Below, in pieces: positions 32,674 to 40,749 of a DNA stretch of 40,811 nt. Made by a program: the position numbers and the translations under genes. The notes below the pieces were generated by a model, which saw nothing but the letters and a program-made list of their open reading frames with translations, searched no databases and was not told where the DNA came from. Numbering within the stretch: the stretch's first letter is position 1; each line of letters opens with the position of its first letter. This DNA comes from DASXHZ01 sp036488085 (GTDB taxonomy: Bacteria; Acidobacteriota; Thermoanaerobaculia; Gp7-AA8): positions 1 to 40,811 of the forward strand of contig DASXHZ010000113.1 of assembly GCA_036488085.1 (NCBI GenBank), given 5' to 3'.

Positions 32674-34061
32674 CCGCCCGTAAACCCCGCCCGCTTCAAC
32701 CCCGCAACGACATGCCCATTCTTCCGCATCGTCTTCCAAACGAGTCCGCTGCGATAGTTCTCGATCATCGCGACGATTGGGCCTTCGTCGATGCCCAGAT
32801 AGTCGACGTCGAACCACCCCGTTCCGGGATCGACGCGGCCGTGCTTGAGCTGATCGGCGGTGCGGAGCGTCGGGTTGAAGGCGTCGAGGAAGCCGTAGGT
32901 CGAGTAGAGGTTCGTGCCATAGCGCCGGCTCATGGCGCGGATCGCCGGAATCGAGATCTCCGGCGTGAACGCGATCGACGACGCCGCGGCGGTCGGCGCG
33001 ATCGTCCCGTCGTCGCGAATGTCGTCCGCGGTCGCGCCGCGCGCCGTGTACGAGTGGAACGTGCGCGGGCGGCCGTCGATCGTCACCGTTGCGTCCATCG
33101 GGCCGTCGCACGCGGAGAGGCCCCAGATGTTCTCGCCGTAGTCGCGCCACTGCCCGGGGTTCTCGATCGCGTATGCATGTTGCGCGAGCGTCGCGCGCCG
33201 TGAGTTCTCGAAATAGTCCATCCCGTGCGCGCGCATCTGCGCATCCTGGATGCCGCGGAAATCGATCCAGACTTCCGAATACTGATGTCCGAAGAGCGGC
33301 GCGAAGAGGATGTGGTTCTGGCCGTAGAACGTCCCCCAGCGATCGGTCTTGTGATACTCGGCCCACGCCGCCGGGTCGACCGGATGCGTCGGCGAGCCGA
33401 GGGCGAGGATGACGACGATCATCGCCTCGTTGTAACCGCGCCAGTCGTACGTGTGGAACCCCTCCTCCGGCGTCCACCCCATGCTGATCGCGTTCGACCG
33501 CACCTCCTCCCACGGCCACTCGACGCGCGCATACAACTGTTCCGCCGCAGTGCGAATCGCAGCCTCGGTCGGATTGTCGCGGTCGAAATACGACTGCGAG
33601 AAGAGCGCGCCGGCGATGAGGAGCGTGGTGTCGACCGTCGACAGCTCCACCGTCTCGAAGCGCTCGGCCGTCTTCATGTCGAGGAAGTGGTAGAAAAAGC
33701 CGTGCGTGCCCGACACGCCGCGCGGCGTGTCGCCCTGCTTCATCGCGAGGAGCGACTGCAGCGTCGAGAGCGTCCGTTGCGCCGCCTGCTCCCGCGTGAC
33801 ATAGCCGCGCTCCGCGCCGATGCCGTACGCCGTGAGGCCGAATCCGACCGCCGCGATGCTGGAGAACGACGGCGTCGGCGCGCGGTCGGGGATCAGGAAC
33901 GTGTTCGGATCGGCGAGATCCCAGAAGTAGTGGAAGCTGCGCCGCTCCACATCGTCGAGCAGCGGCCCATCGCTGCTCGGCACCGCGCGCTGTCGAGCCG
34001 GCGTGGCCGCGCACGAGAGGATCGCGAAAGCGAGAGCGAACAGCGCGACGAATCGGCGCAT
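32661..34061 (-). CDS. Lipoprotein glycoside hydrolase, PF10091/GH144-type
   Basis: A lipoprotein signal (MRRFVALFALAFAILSC, lipobox ILSC) precedes an (alpha/alpha)-barrel glycosidase. Family-like segments include RRSFHYFWDLADP near the N-terminus, GVSGTHGFFYHFLDM, ELSTVDTTLLIAGAL, GFHTYDWRGYNEAMIV, LFGHQYSEVWIDFRGIQD, ENIWGLSACDGP and STYGFLDAFNPT. PF10091 ('glucoamylase family') includes GH144 endo-beta-1,2-glucanases; other specificities are possible. At 466 residues it is full length. Start ATG 34061 follows the TonB receptor by 53 bases containing a hairpin. Placement between receptor and importer suits trimming of imported glucan in the periplasm or at the surface. The catalytic residues were not assigned. 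Confidence 0.85.
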   Translation of the reverse strand: MRRFVALFALAFAILSCAATPARQRAVPSSDGPLLDDVERRSFHYFWDLADPNTFLIPDRAPTPSFSSIAAVGFGLTAYGIGAERGYVTREQAAQRTLSTLQSLLAMKQGDTPRGVSGTHGFFYHFLDMKTAERFETVELSTVDTTLLIAGALFSQSYFDRDNPTEAAIRTAAEQLYARVEWPWEEVRSNAISMGWTPEEGFHTYDWRGYNEAMIVVILALGSPTHPVDPAAWAEYHKTDRWGTFYGQNHILFAPLFGHQYSEVWIDFRGIQDAQMRAHGMDYFENSRRATLAQHAYAIENPGQWRDYGENIWGLSACDGPMDATVTIDGRPRTFHSYTARGATADDIRDDGTIAPTAAASSIAFTPEISIPAIRAMSRRYGTNLYSTYGFLDAFNPTLRTADQLKHGRVDPGTGWFDVDYLGIDEGPIVAMIENYRSGLVWKTMRKNGHVVAGLKRAGFTGGWLQ

Positions 34062-34074
34062 GGTTGCATGAATA

Positions 34075-34097
34075 GGGGCCGCCTGAGAGCCGGCCCC
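34075..34097. terminator. Hairpin between the TonB receptor and glycosidase genes
   Basis: GGGGCCG (34075-34081) and CGGCCCC (34091-34097) pair around a 9-base loop. It lacks a T-tract, so it more likely lowers or stabilises downstream expression than ends transcription. REP-like origin is an alternative. Confidence 0.4.
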
Positions 34098-34114
34098 ACA
34101 CACATGAACGCTGA

Positions 34115-36982
34115 CTAGAAGTTCACCTTGAACCCAACCTGCTCGCGGCGTCCGAGACTGACCACGCAGCCGGCCTGTCCGAGGTTCGCCGGATTGTCGC
34201 CCGGTCCGAGGAAGTTGCTGAGGCACCCGTAAACGGCGTAATTGAACGCGTTGAAGACTTCGCCGATCAAGCTGACGCTCGTCCTTCCAGCGAGTCGGAA
34301 ATCCTTCTGCAGCCGGAAGTCGACGTCCTGAGATCCCCAGGTATTTCTTCCGCGCGGATAGACGGCGCCGTTGATCACGCCCGTCTTGAGGTGGCCGGCG
34401 AGATCGAATCCCTGCGACAGGTCGAACACATCAACCGCCGGACCGGTGCCGAAGGTGATGTTCGTACTGAAGCGGAAGTCCCACGGGAGACCGACGATAC
34501 CGGTCGCGTTGAAGTGATTCGGCTCCGAGCCCGGAATCGGGTGCCGCGCGTAGTCGGCCGCGCTCGGGAGATCGAGGCTGAACAGGTCATTGCCGTTCTG
34601 CTCGGCCTTCGAGTGCGTGTAGACGAATCGCGCGCCCCAGCCGTGCGCATAGGGCCGGTCGAGCGTGAAGCTCTCCCCGCTGTACCAGAAGCTCTTGCCG
34701 ACCGGATCGGAGAGGATGACCGCTCCGTAACCCGGTGCCAGCGCCGAACAGCACGTGCCGGTTGCCGACACCCACGTGATCCCGTGGTATCCGCGCACGG
34801 CGTCATAGCTCGCCGAACCGACCCAGCTTCCGAACGCCTGGCGATAGCCGATGTTCCACTGGTTCGCATACGGCGGCTTCGTGTTGTTGCTGAGCAGGTG
34901 GATCTCGGGCGATGCGGCACCCGATGCGATCAAGCTATTCAGCCCTGCCACCGACATGTACTGCGAATTCCACGGAATCGCGCCCGCGGGGCATGCACCG
35001 GCCTTCGCCGTGGTCGGGCAGAACTCGATGCGATACACGGGGTACTGGAGCCGGAAGCGCTCGTCGAGCGTCGCGTTCAGATAGAGGCGGTCGTAATACC
35101 GTCCCCAGCCTCCGAAGACGACCATCTTGCTGTCGCCACGGAGGTCATACGAGAAACCCAAACGCGGCTGAATCATGTCCTTGTACGGTTTCCGCTCGCT
35201 GCCGGTGGAGAAGTACGAGTCGGGAATCTGGAACGGCTGATTGAGAGCGTTCGTGAACGTCTTCCCCTTGAGCGCCGCGACGATGTTCGCGGGCGTCACG
35301 AAATTCTCGTCGAGCATGTGGGTCTCGTAATCCCACCGCACCCCGAGGTTCAGTTGCAGGTGATTGTTGACCGCCCAGGTGTCCTGTCCGTAGATGCCGT
35401 ACTCATTGTTCGAAGTCGACAGGATGGGATTGCCGAACCCGAAGTTCGCCTCGAACGGCTGATTGAAGTCGAAGCCGTTGTTGGGATCGCTCTTGAACTC
35501 GAACTCAGGATTGCCGAAGAGGCTCTTGTTCACCCGGTAATGCATGAACTCGATGTTGCCGCCGACCTGGAAATTGTGGGTTCCGTGCATCATCCACGGC
35601 GCCAGGTTGTAGTTGTCGCGCAGCTCGATACGCCGCTGGTCGAACTCCTGGGTCGTGCTGTTACCGCCGAGGCGGCAGCAACCCTGGTAATTCAGGCCGA
35701 CCTCATTGGGATTGAGCGGCGTCGGATTCCAACCGAACTTCTGGAACGAGAGCGAAGCTTCATTGAGGGCGCTGCTGTTGTTCCACTGGTGGCGCACCGT
35801 TCCGCCATAGACCCAGTTGCGCAGATCGGTCGCTGACTGGAACGTCGTCCCGCCGCCGAAATCGCGCGTCTCATGCTCGCGCCGGTAATTGATGCTCGTG
35901 TCGAAGAGCTGGTTCGGCGTCGCCTGCCAGCTCAGCTTCCCGAAGAGCAGCGTTTGTTTGAACGGACTCGAGAACGTCCCGGTGTTGGAGCCGAACTGGC
36001 TCAGATACTGCGCCGGAATACCGACCTGAGTCACGGCGTGTTCGTCGTCGCCCTCATAGTCGAGAAAATAATTCAGCTTGTCCTTGATCATCGGGCCGCC
36101 GATGTTGATGCCCGGCTGAATCCGGTGATAGGCGGCGTTGTTCTGCAGTCCCGAGTAGCCATAATTGAGATTGGGGACCGGGCTCGGACGCACCCACTGT
36201 CTCGGCTGCCAGTAACCGAATGCCGATCCGGTGAGCTCGTTCCCGCCCGATTTGGTCACGGCCGTGATGATCGCACTGGATGCGTGGTCATACTGAGCGC
36301 TGTAGTTCTGCGTGATGACGCGGAACTCCTGCACCGCACTCTGAGGGAACGGATTTCCGCGGCTCGAGTCCTGCCCCGACGTCCCGCCGAGAAGGACGTC
36401 GTTCTTCGTGCTGACGCCGTCGATGAAGACGTTCGTCTGCTCGGCGTCCTGCGCGTCGCCCGCAAACGTCTTGCGCTGCGGGTCCGCCGAGAGACGGATG
36501 CCGGGCGCCATGGCGGCGAAGTTCAGGAAGTTGCGGTCGTCCTGCGGCAGACTCTCCATCTGCTGCGGTGTCACGTTCGTCGCGATTTCGGGGGTTTTCG
36601 TATCGACGAGCTGATTGCCGACGACCGTGATCGACTCGTTGATCACGGCGGTCGGCGAGAGGACGAAGTTCATGTTCAGGTTCTGCCCGACCAGGACCGT
36701 GATCGTCTCCGACCTCGCCTCGTACGCCGGGGCCGCAACCACGACGTTGTACGCGCCCGGCGTCAGGCCGGCGAGGCTGAACGAACCGTTCCCGTCGGCC
36801 TTCACCGTGTGGACGAAGCCGGTCGCGGCGTTGACCGCGCTGATCTCGGCGTTGGCGAGGACGCCGCCGCGCTCGTTCGTCACCTTTCCTCGAATCGTCG
36901 CCGTCGTCGCTTGCGCGAACGCCGCCGTGGCGACCAGCCCGGCCAGCAGCGCGACACATATCAGTTGAACCGTTCTCCTCAT
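34115..36982 (-). CDS. TonB-dependent receptor, Oar-like, with N-terminal regulatory-like domain
   Basis: The signal peptide ends AAFAQ. A carboxypeptidase-regulatory-like beta-sandwich (about 27-110, RGKVTNERGGVLANAEISA, GAYNVVVAAPAY) precedes a plug domain (NVFIDGVSTKNDVLLGG) and a long beta-barrel ending in KVNF with a terminal Phe. At 955 residues it fits the Oar/Cna-B-like receptors abundant in Acidobacteria, and no SusD partner is present. It imports or binds a large ligand, here probably a glucan oligosaccharide, using TonB/ExbBD encoded elsewhere. ATG 36982 has GGAGAGGG upstream and overlaps the LacI stop as ATGA. Confidence 0.92.
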   Translation of the reverse strand: MRRTVQLICVALLAGLVATAAFAQATTATIRGKVTNERGGVLANAEISAVNAATGFVHTVKADGNGSFSLAGLTPGAYNVVVAAPAYEARSETITVLVGQNLNMNFVLSPTAVINESITVVGNQLVDTKTPEIATNVTPQQMESLPQDDRNFLNFAAMAPGIRLSADPQRKTFAGDAQDAEQTNVFIDGVSTKNDVLLGGTSGQDSSRGNPFPQSAVQEFRVITQNYSAQYDHASSAIITAVTKSGGNELTGSAFGYWQPRQWVRPSPVPNLNYGYSGLQNNAAYHRIQPGINIGGPMIKDKLNYFLDYEGDDEHAVTQVGIPAQYLSQFGSNTGTFSSPFKQTLLFGKLSWQATPNQLFDTSINYRREHETRDFGGGTTFQSATDLRNWVYGGTVRHQWNNSSALNEASLSFQKFGWNPTPLNPNEVGLNYQGCCRLGGNSTTQEFDQRRIELRDNYNLAPWMMHGTHNFQVGGNIEFMHYRVNKSLFGNPEFEFKSDPNNGFDFNQPFEANFGFGNPILSTSNNEYGIYGQDTWAVNNHLQLNLGVRWDYETHMLDENFVTPANIVAALKGKTFTNALNQPFQIPDSYFSTGSERKPYKDMIQPRLGFSYDLRGDSKMVVFGGWGRYYDRLYLNATLDERFRLQYPVYRIEFCPTTAKAGACPAGAIPWNSQYMSVAGLNSLIASGAASPEIHLLSNNTKPPYANQWNIGYRQAFGSWVGSASYDAVRGYHGITWVSATGTCCSALAPGYGAVILSDPVGKSFWYSGESFTLDRPYAHGWGARFVYTHSKAEQNGNDLFSLDLPSAADYARHPIPGSEPNHFNATGIVGLPWDFRFSTNITFGTGPAVDVFDLSQGFDLAGHLKTGVINGAVYPRGRNTWGSQDVDFRLQKDFRLAGRTSVSLIGEVFNAFNYAVYGCLSNFLGPGDNPANLGQAGCVVSLGRREQVGFKVNF

Positions 36983-38061
36983 GAGCCCTCTCCTTTTTTG
37001 CGGCCACGCACTTTTTGAATCCGTGAAGTGGGAACTGCACATGACTTCCGCACGACCAGAGTCGTGCCGATACATTCCTCGCGTCTGGTATTGCTGCCTC
37101 GCTGCATCGCGTCGGCGAGCACCGCGAAGGCGCGCCGTCCGACCTCCGCGATGTCGACCCCGATGGTCGTCAGCGGAGGGTTGACGTAATGCGCGATCGG
37201 GATGTCGTCGAAGCCGGCGAGCGACATCGCCCGCGGCACGTCGATGCCGGCCGCGGCGAGCGCGGAGAGCGCACCGACCGCCATCGAGTCGTTCGCCGCG
37301 AAGATCGCGGTCGGCCGCGGATCGAGCGAGAGGATCGCCTGCACCGCGTCGAACCCCGCCCGCTCCGTGAAGTCGCCCTCGAACTCGAGCTCCCGCGACG
37401 AACCGCCGTGGGCTTTCATCACTTGCCGGTAACCGCGAAGGCGTTCGCTCGCATCGCCGTTCTGCTCCGGCCCCTTGATGAACGCGATCCGCTTGTGCCC
37501 CAGCGACGCGAGATACTTCATCATCGCGCGCGCACCGCCGTAGTTGTCGATCGTGATCGCCGCGTGCCGCTCGTCGTCCGAGTTCAGCAACACCATCGGA
37601 AGTTTGTGCGCGAGCTGATCGCGCAGCGGCGCGAGTGCCACGTCCGGCGCCATTACGACCAGGCCGTCGACCCGTCCGCGCATCGCGTCGAGCACGTCGA
37701 TCATCTCGCGGGCATCGCTGTGCGAGCCCGACACGAGGATGTGGTACCCCGCCGCCCGCGCCGCGAGATCGATCCCGCGAATGACTTCCGAAAAAAACTC
37801 TCCATGCACCTCGGGGAGCACGATTCCGATCGTCTGCGACCGCCGGATGCTGAGCGTACGCGCCGCGCTGTTCGGCACGTACCGCAGGCTTTTCGCCACT
37901 TCCAACACCTGGCGCGACGTCTCCTCGCGTACCAGCTCTTTTCCGTTCAGGACGCGGGAAACAGTGGCGACCGAGACGCCCGCTCGCGCGGCAACGTCGT
38001 GAATGGTCACGGCCGCGCCATGGCGGCGTCGATATCGGAGCGGTTCGTGCTGTCTCGACAT
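36979..38061 (-). CDS. LacI-family transcriptional regulator
   Basis: The helix-turn-helix TIHDVAARAGVSVATVSRVLNG and hinge YVPNSAARTL are followed by a periplasmic-binding-protein-like sensor domain (GIVLPEVHGEFFSEVIRGI, IFAANDSMAVGAL, LAGFDDIPIAHYVNPPLTTI). A basic tail ends it. ATG 38061 is used here; GTG 38010 would begin directly at TIHDVA as in most LacI proteins. Length 360. It is coupled to the receptor gene by a four-base overlap. A palindromic LacI-type operator (38088-38105) lies between it and the divergent GH1 gene, so it likely controls both sides and itself, with a sugar as inducer. Confidence 0.93.
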   Translation of the reverse strand: MSRQHEPLRYRRRHGAAVTIHDVAARAGVSVATVSRVLNGKELVREETSRQVLEVAKSLRYVPNSAARTLSIRRSQTIGIVLPEVHGEFFSEVIRGIDLAARAAGYHILVSGSHSDAREMIDVLDAMRGRVDGLVVMAPDVALAPLRDQLAHKLPMVLLNSDDERHAAITIDNYGGARAMMKYLASLGHKRIAFIKGPEQNGDASERLRGYRQVMKAHGGSSRELEFEGDFTERAGFDAVQAILSLDPRPTAIFAANDSMAVGALSALAAAGIDVPRAMSLAGFDDIPIAHYVNPPLTTIGVDIAEVGRRAFAVLADAMQRGSNTRREECIGTTLVVRKSCAVPTSRIQKVRGRKKGEGS

Positions 38062-38087
38062 CAAAAGTCGGCTAATTGCCTACCCCG

Positions 38088-38105
38088 AATGTAACCGTTT
38101 ACATT
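38088..38105. promoter_or_regulatory. LacI-type operator
   Basis: AATGTAACCGTTTACATT is an 18-bp palindrome with perfect 7-bp arms and a central CG step, matching the TGTAAnCGnTTACA form bound by LacI/GalR regulators. It is 26 bases upstream of the regulator start and about 160 before GH1. Confidence 0.8.
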
Positions 38106-38197
38106 TTGCGGTACGCTACGCCCAAGAACAGCCCGCTGTCAACAACGCCGAAGGAGAGGGGAAAGCAGAGATGACGATGAATGTACATACCTACAGT

Positions 38198-38232
38198 CCT
38201 TCTCCCCACGGGAGAAGGTGGCGCGAAGCGCC
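38198..38232. repeat. Two-hairpin dispersed repeat in the GH1 leader
   Basis: CCTTCTCCC-CAC-GGGAGAAGG (38198-38218) is followed by GGCGC-GAA-GCGCC (38220-38232) and then GGATGACGGG. From memory this closely resembles an intergenic repeat widespread in many high-GC bacteria. It lies in the 5' leader of the GH1 gene. Confidence 0.6.
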
Positions 38233-38265
38233 GGATGACGGGCGTGCGTCTCGCGGTGAACGTGG

Positions 38266-39597
38266 ATGACTGACCTACGTTTCCCCAAAAACTTCCTCTG
38301 GGGCGCCGCCACCGCGGCGTACCAGATCGAAGGCTCCCCGCTCGCCGACGGCGCGGGGCCGAGCATCTGGCATCGCTTCAGTCACACCCCCGGCCGCATG
38401 GTCAATGGCGACACCGGCGACGTTGCCTGCGATCACTACCACCGCTACGCCGGCGACGTCTCCCTCATGCGCGACCTCGGCCTCGGCGCATATCGGTTCA
38501 GCATCTCCTGGAGCCGCGTGCTCCCCGACGGCACCGGCCGCGTCAACGAGCCCGGGCTCGACTTCTACAAACGCCTCGTCGACGAGCTGCAGAAAGCCGG
38601 CATCCGTCCGATGGCGACGCTCTATCACTGGGATCTCCCGGCGGCGCTCGACGACCGCGGCGGATGGCTCAACCGCGACGTCGCCGACTGGTTCGCCGAA
38701 TACGCGGACGTCGTCTACCGCGCGCTCGACGACCGCGTCGAGATGTGGGCGACGCTCAACGAGCCGTGGGTCGTCGTCGACGGCGGCTACCTCCACGGCG
38801 CCCTGGCCCCCGGCCACCGCAATCTCTTCGAGGCGCCCATCGCGTCGCACAACCTCCTCCGCGCGCATGGCCGCGCCGTCCAGGCGTACCGCGCGAACGG
38901 GAAGCATCAGATCGGAATCGTCGTCAACCTCGAGCCGAAGTACCCGGCCTCGGACAGCGCCGAGGATCGCGCAGCGAACGAGCGCGCCGACGCGTACATG
39001 AACCGGCACTACCTCGACCCCGTCTTCCTCCGCTCGTATCCGCAGGAGTTCCCCGAGATGTTCGGCGAGGCATGGCCCGACTTCCCCACGAGCGACTTCG
39101 ACACCATCGCGCAGCCGCTCGACTTCGTCGGCATCAACTACTACAAGCGCGCCGTTACGCAGTACGACCCGTCCGTCGTCATCGAGCGCGCGAAACGCCT
39201 TCAGCCGCAGCCGGCCATCTACACCGAGGTCGACTGGGAGGTCTTCCCGCAAGGCCTCACCGACATCCTCACCTGGTTCCGCGACCGCTACGGCGCCACG
39301 CCGCTCTACATCACCGAAAACGGCGCCGCCTTCTACGACCCACCGACCGCCATCACCGACCCTCTCGAAGATCCGCTCCGCGTTTTTTATCTGCGCGAAC
39401 ACCTAGCCGCGCTCTCGCGCGCCATCGAACAAGGCGTCGACGTCCGCGGCTACTTCGTCTGGTCGCTCCTCGACAACCTCGAATGGTCCCTCGGCTACAC
39501 CAAACGCTTCGGCATCATCCACGTCGACTTCGCCACGCAAAAGCGCACGTTGAAACGCAGCGCGCTCGTCTACGGGGACATTCTGCGTAGGACCTAG
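38266..39597 (+). CDS. GH1 beta-glucosidase
   Basis: A retaining (beta/alpha)8 glycosidase with acid/base Glu166 in TLNEPW and nucleophile Glu351 in YITENG. FLWGAATAAYQIEG at the start and WSLLDNLEWSLGYTKRFGIIHVD at the end are GH1 signatures. Length 443 without signal peptide, so it acts in the cytoplasm on short beta-glucosides (cellobiose, sophorose, laminaribiose or similar) delivered by the ABC importer. It is divergent from the LacI gene with the operator between them, and its leader carries a dispersed repeat. Aglycone and linkage specificity are not readable. Confidence 0.95.
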   Translation: MTDLRFPKNFLWGAATAAYQIEGSPLADGAGPSIWHRFSHTPGRMVNGDTGDVACDHYHRYAGDVSLMRDLGLGAYRFSISWSRVLPDGTGRVNEPGLDFYKRLVDELQKAGIRPMATLYHWDLPAALDDRGGWLNRDVADWFAEYADVVYRALDDRVEMWATLNEPWVVVDGGYLHGALAPGHRNLFEAPIASHNLLRAHGRAVQAYRANGKHQIGIVVNLEPKYPASDSAEDRAANERADAYMNRHYLDPVFLRSYPQEFPEMFGEAWPDFPTSDFDTIAQPLDFVGINYYKRAVTQYDPSVVIERAKRLQPQPAIYTEVDWEVFPQGLTDILTWFRDRYGATPLYITENGAAFYDPPTAITDPLEDPLRVFYLREHLAALSRAIEQGVDVRGYFVWSLLDNLEWSLGYTKRFGIIHVDFATQKRTLKRSALVYGDILRRT

Positions 39598-39605
39598 GTT
39601 TTCTC

Positions 39606-39633
39606 ACCACCGAGACACAGAGCACACCGAGAA
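39606..39633. repeat. Dispersed purine-rich repeat just before the pirin start
   Basis: ACCGAGA occurs at 39609-39615 and 39626-39632 around ACACAGAGCAC. The stretch resembles a common intergenic sequence (ACCGAGACACAGAG-type) remembered from other genomes. It ends at the pirin ATG and could supply its GAGAA ribosome-binding site. Confidence 0.35.
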
Positions 39634-40428
39634 ATGCCGCCACGAAGAATCCGCCGCGTCGTCGACACGCACGTCCATCCCGGAATGAACCCGCAGCACC
39701 GCGTGCGGCTGGTACTGGAACCGGGACAGTGGGAGGAATTCGACCCCTTCCTCATGCTTGCCGAGGATTGGTTCGTGCCGGGGACGTTCGGCGACCACCC
39801 ACACCGAGGCTTCGAGACGGTGACGTTCGTTCTCGAAGGAGAGATCGAGCACCGCGACAACCACGGTGGCCGCGGCATCCTCCACCCCGGCGACGCGCAG
39901 TGGATGACCGCCGGCCGCGGCGTCGTGCACACCGAGGAAGCAGGAGCGGACGGCGCGCACTCGCTCCAGCTCTGGCTCAACCTCCCGCGCGCGCTGAAAA
40001 TGACCGAGCCGCGCTACCAGGACCTCCGAGGGGCACGGATGCCGGTCGTTCACGAAGACGGCGCCGACCTCCGCATCTTCTCCGGCGCTGTCCGCGGCGT
40101 AACCGGCCCCGCGCTCAATCACGTACCGGTGACGATGGTCGAGATTCATCTCGATGCCGGCGCGACGATGACCATCGATCTTCCACCGACGTACAACGCC
40201 TTCGTTTACATCATCTCCGGCTCTACCGACGCCGCCTCGGAAACGCAGGTGATCTGGTTTGAGCGCGAAGCCGGCGACGTCGTGCTCACCGCCCGCACCC
40301 CCACGCACGCAATCCTCTTCGCCGGCGAGCCGGTCCACGAGCCGGTCGTGCAGCGCGGTCCGTTCGTGATGAACACGATGAACGAGATCGTGCAGGCGTA
40401 TGCGGACTACCAGTCGGGCAGGTTCTGA
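39634..40428 (+). CDS. Pirin-family cupin protein
   Basis: Metal ligands of the pirin cupin are conserved: His55 and His57 in DHPHRGFET, His99 and Glu101 in GVVHTEE. A second cupin domain follows (about 150-250). Length 264. Some bacterial pirins oxidise quercetin; others bind enzymes or regulators, so the role here is open. It is the second gene after GH1 in the same direction, 36 bases later. The 21-bp repeat array begins seven bases after its stop. Confidence 0.9.
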   Translation: MPPRRIRRVVDTHVHPGMNPQHRVRLVLEPGQWEEFDPFLMLAEDWFVPGTFGDHPHRGFETVTFVLEGEIEHRDNHGGRGILHPGDAQWMTAGRGVVHTEEAGADGAHSLQLWLNLPRALKMTEPRYQDLRGARMPVVHEDGADLRIFSGAVRGVTGPALNHVPVTMVEIHLDAGATMTIDLPPTYNAFVYIISGSTDAASETQVIWFEREAGDVVLTARTPTHAILFAGEPVHEPVVQRGPFVMNTMNEIVQAYADYQSGRF

Positions 40429-40434
40429 GGCGCA

Positions 40435-40749
40435 GATGGCACCGGCGGGAAGCCGGATGGCACTCGTGGGAAGGCTCGAAACACGTGCCGCAAGCCGCGC
40501 GACACGTGTGGCAAGCCGTGCGGCACGTGTGGCAAGCCGTGCGGCACGCGCCGGAAGGCGCGCGGCACGTGCAAGTTCGCCCGCGGCACGTGTAAATCGG
40601 CGCGCGGCACGGGCCGCGAGGCGCGCGGCACGTGTAAGTTCGCGCGCGGCACGTGCAAACCGGCGCGCGGCACGTGCAAACCGGCGCGCGGCACGCGCCG
40701 CTAGCCCTGCGGCACGAGCCAGAAGGCCCGCCGCACGGGCAATCCGGCG
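40435..40749. repeat. Fifteen tandem 21-bp repeats
   Basis: The stretch divides without insertion or deletion into fifteen 21-base units, starting with GATGGCACC at 40435. The conserved half is around GCGGCACGT and the rest varies; units 11 and 12 (40645-40686) are identical, suggesting recent duplication. Twenty-one bases is seven codons, so several frames stay open. The frame on the plus strand from ATG 40436 is the best coding candidate (next entry). Because the units abut and vary internally this is not a CRISPR array. Confidence 0.9.

Noticed and set aside
31363..34101. 912-codon fusion of an Arg-rich protein with the sugar-binding protein
   Set aside because: The first half is antisense-like shadow of the glycosidase frame; the real gene starts at 32673 or 32628.
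40407..40694. Minus-strand VPRAxLH repeat protein (95 codons)
   Set aside because: Unit-to-unit differences change amino acids in this frame (His to Pro or Arg) while being mostly silent in the plus-strand frame; it also overlaps the end of the pirin gene.
40435..40749. CRISPR array
   Set aside because: Units are 21 bp and contiguous, with no constant repeat separated by unrelated spacers and no cas genes in the window.
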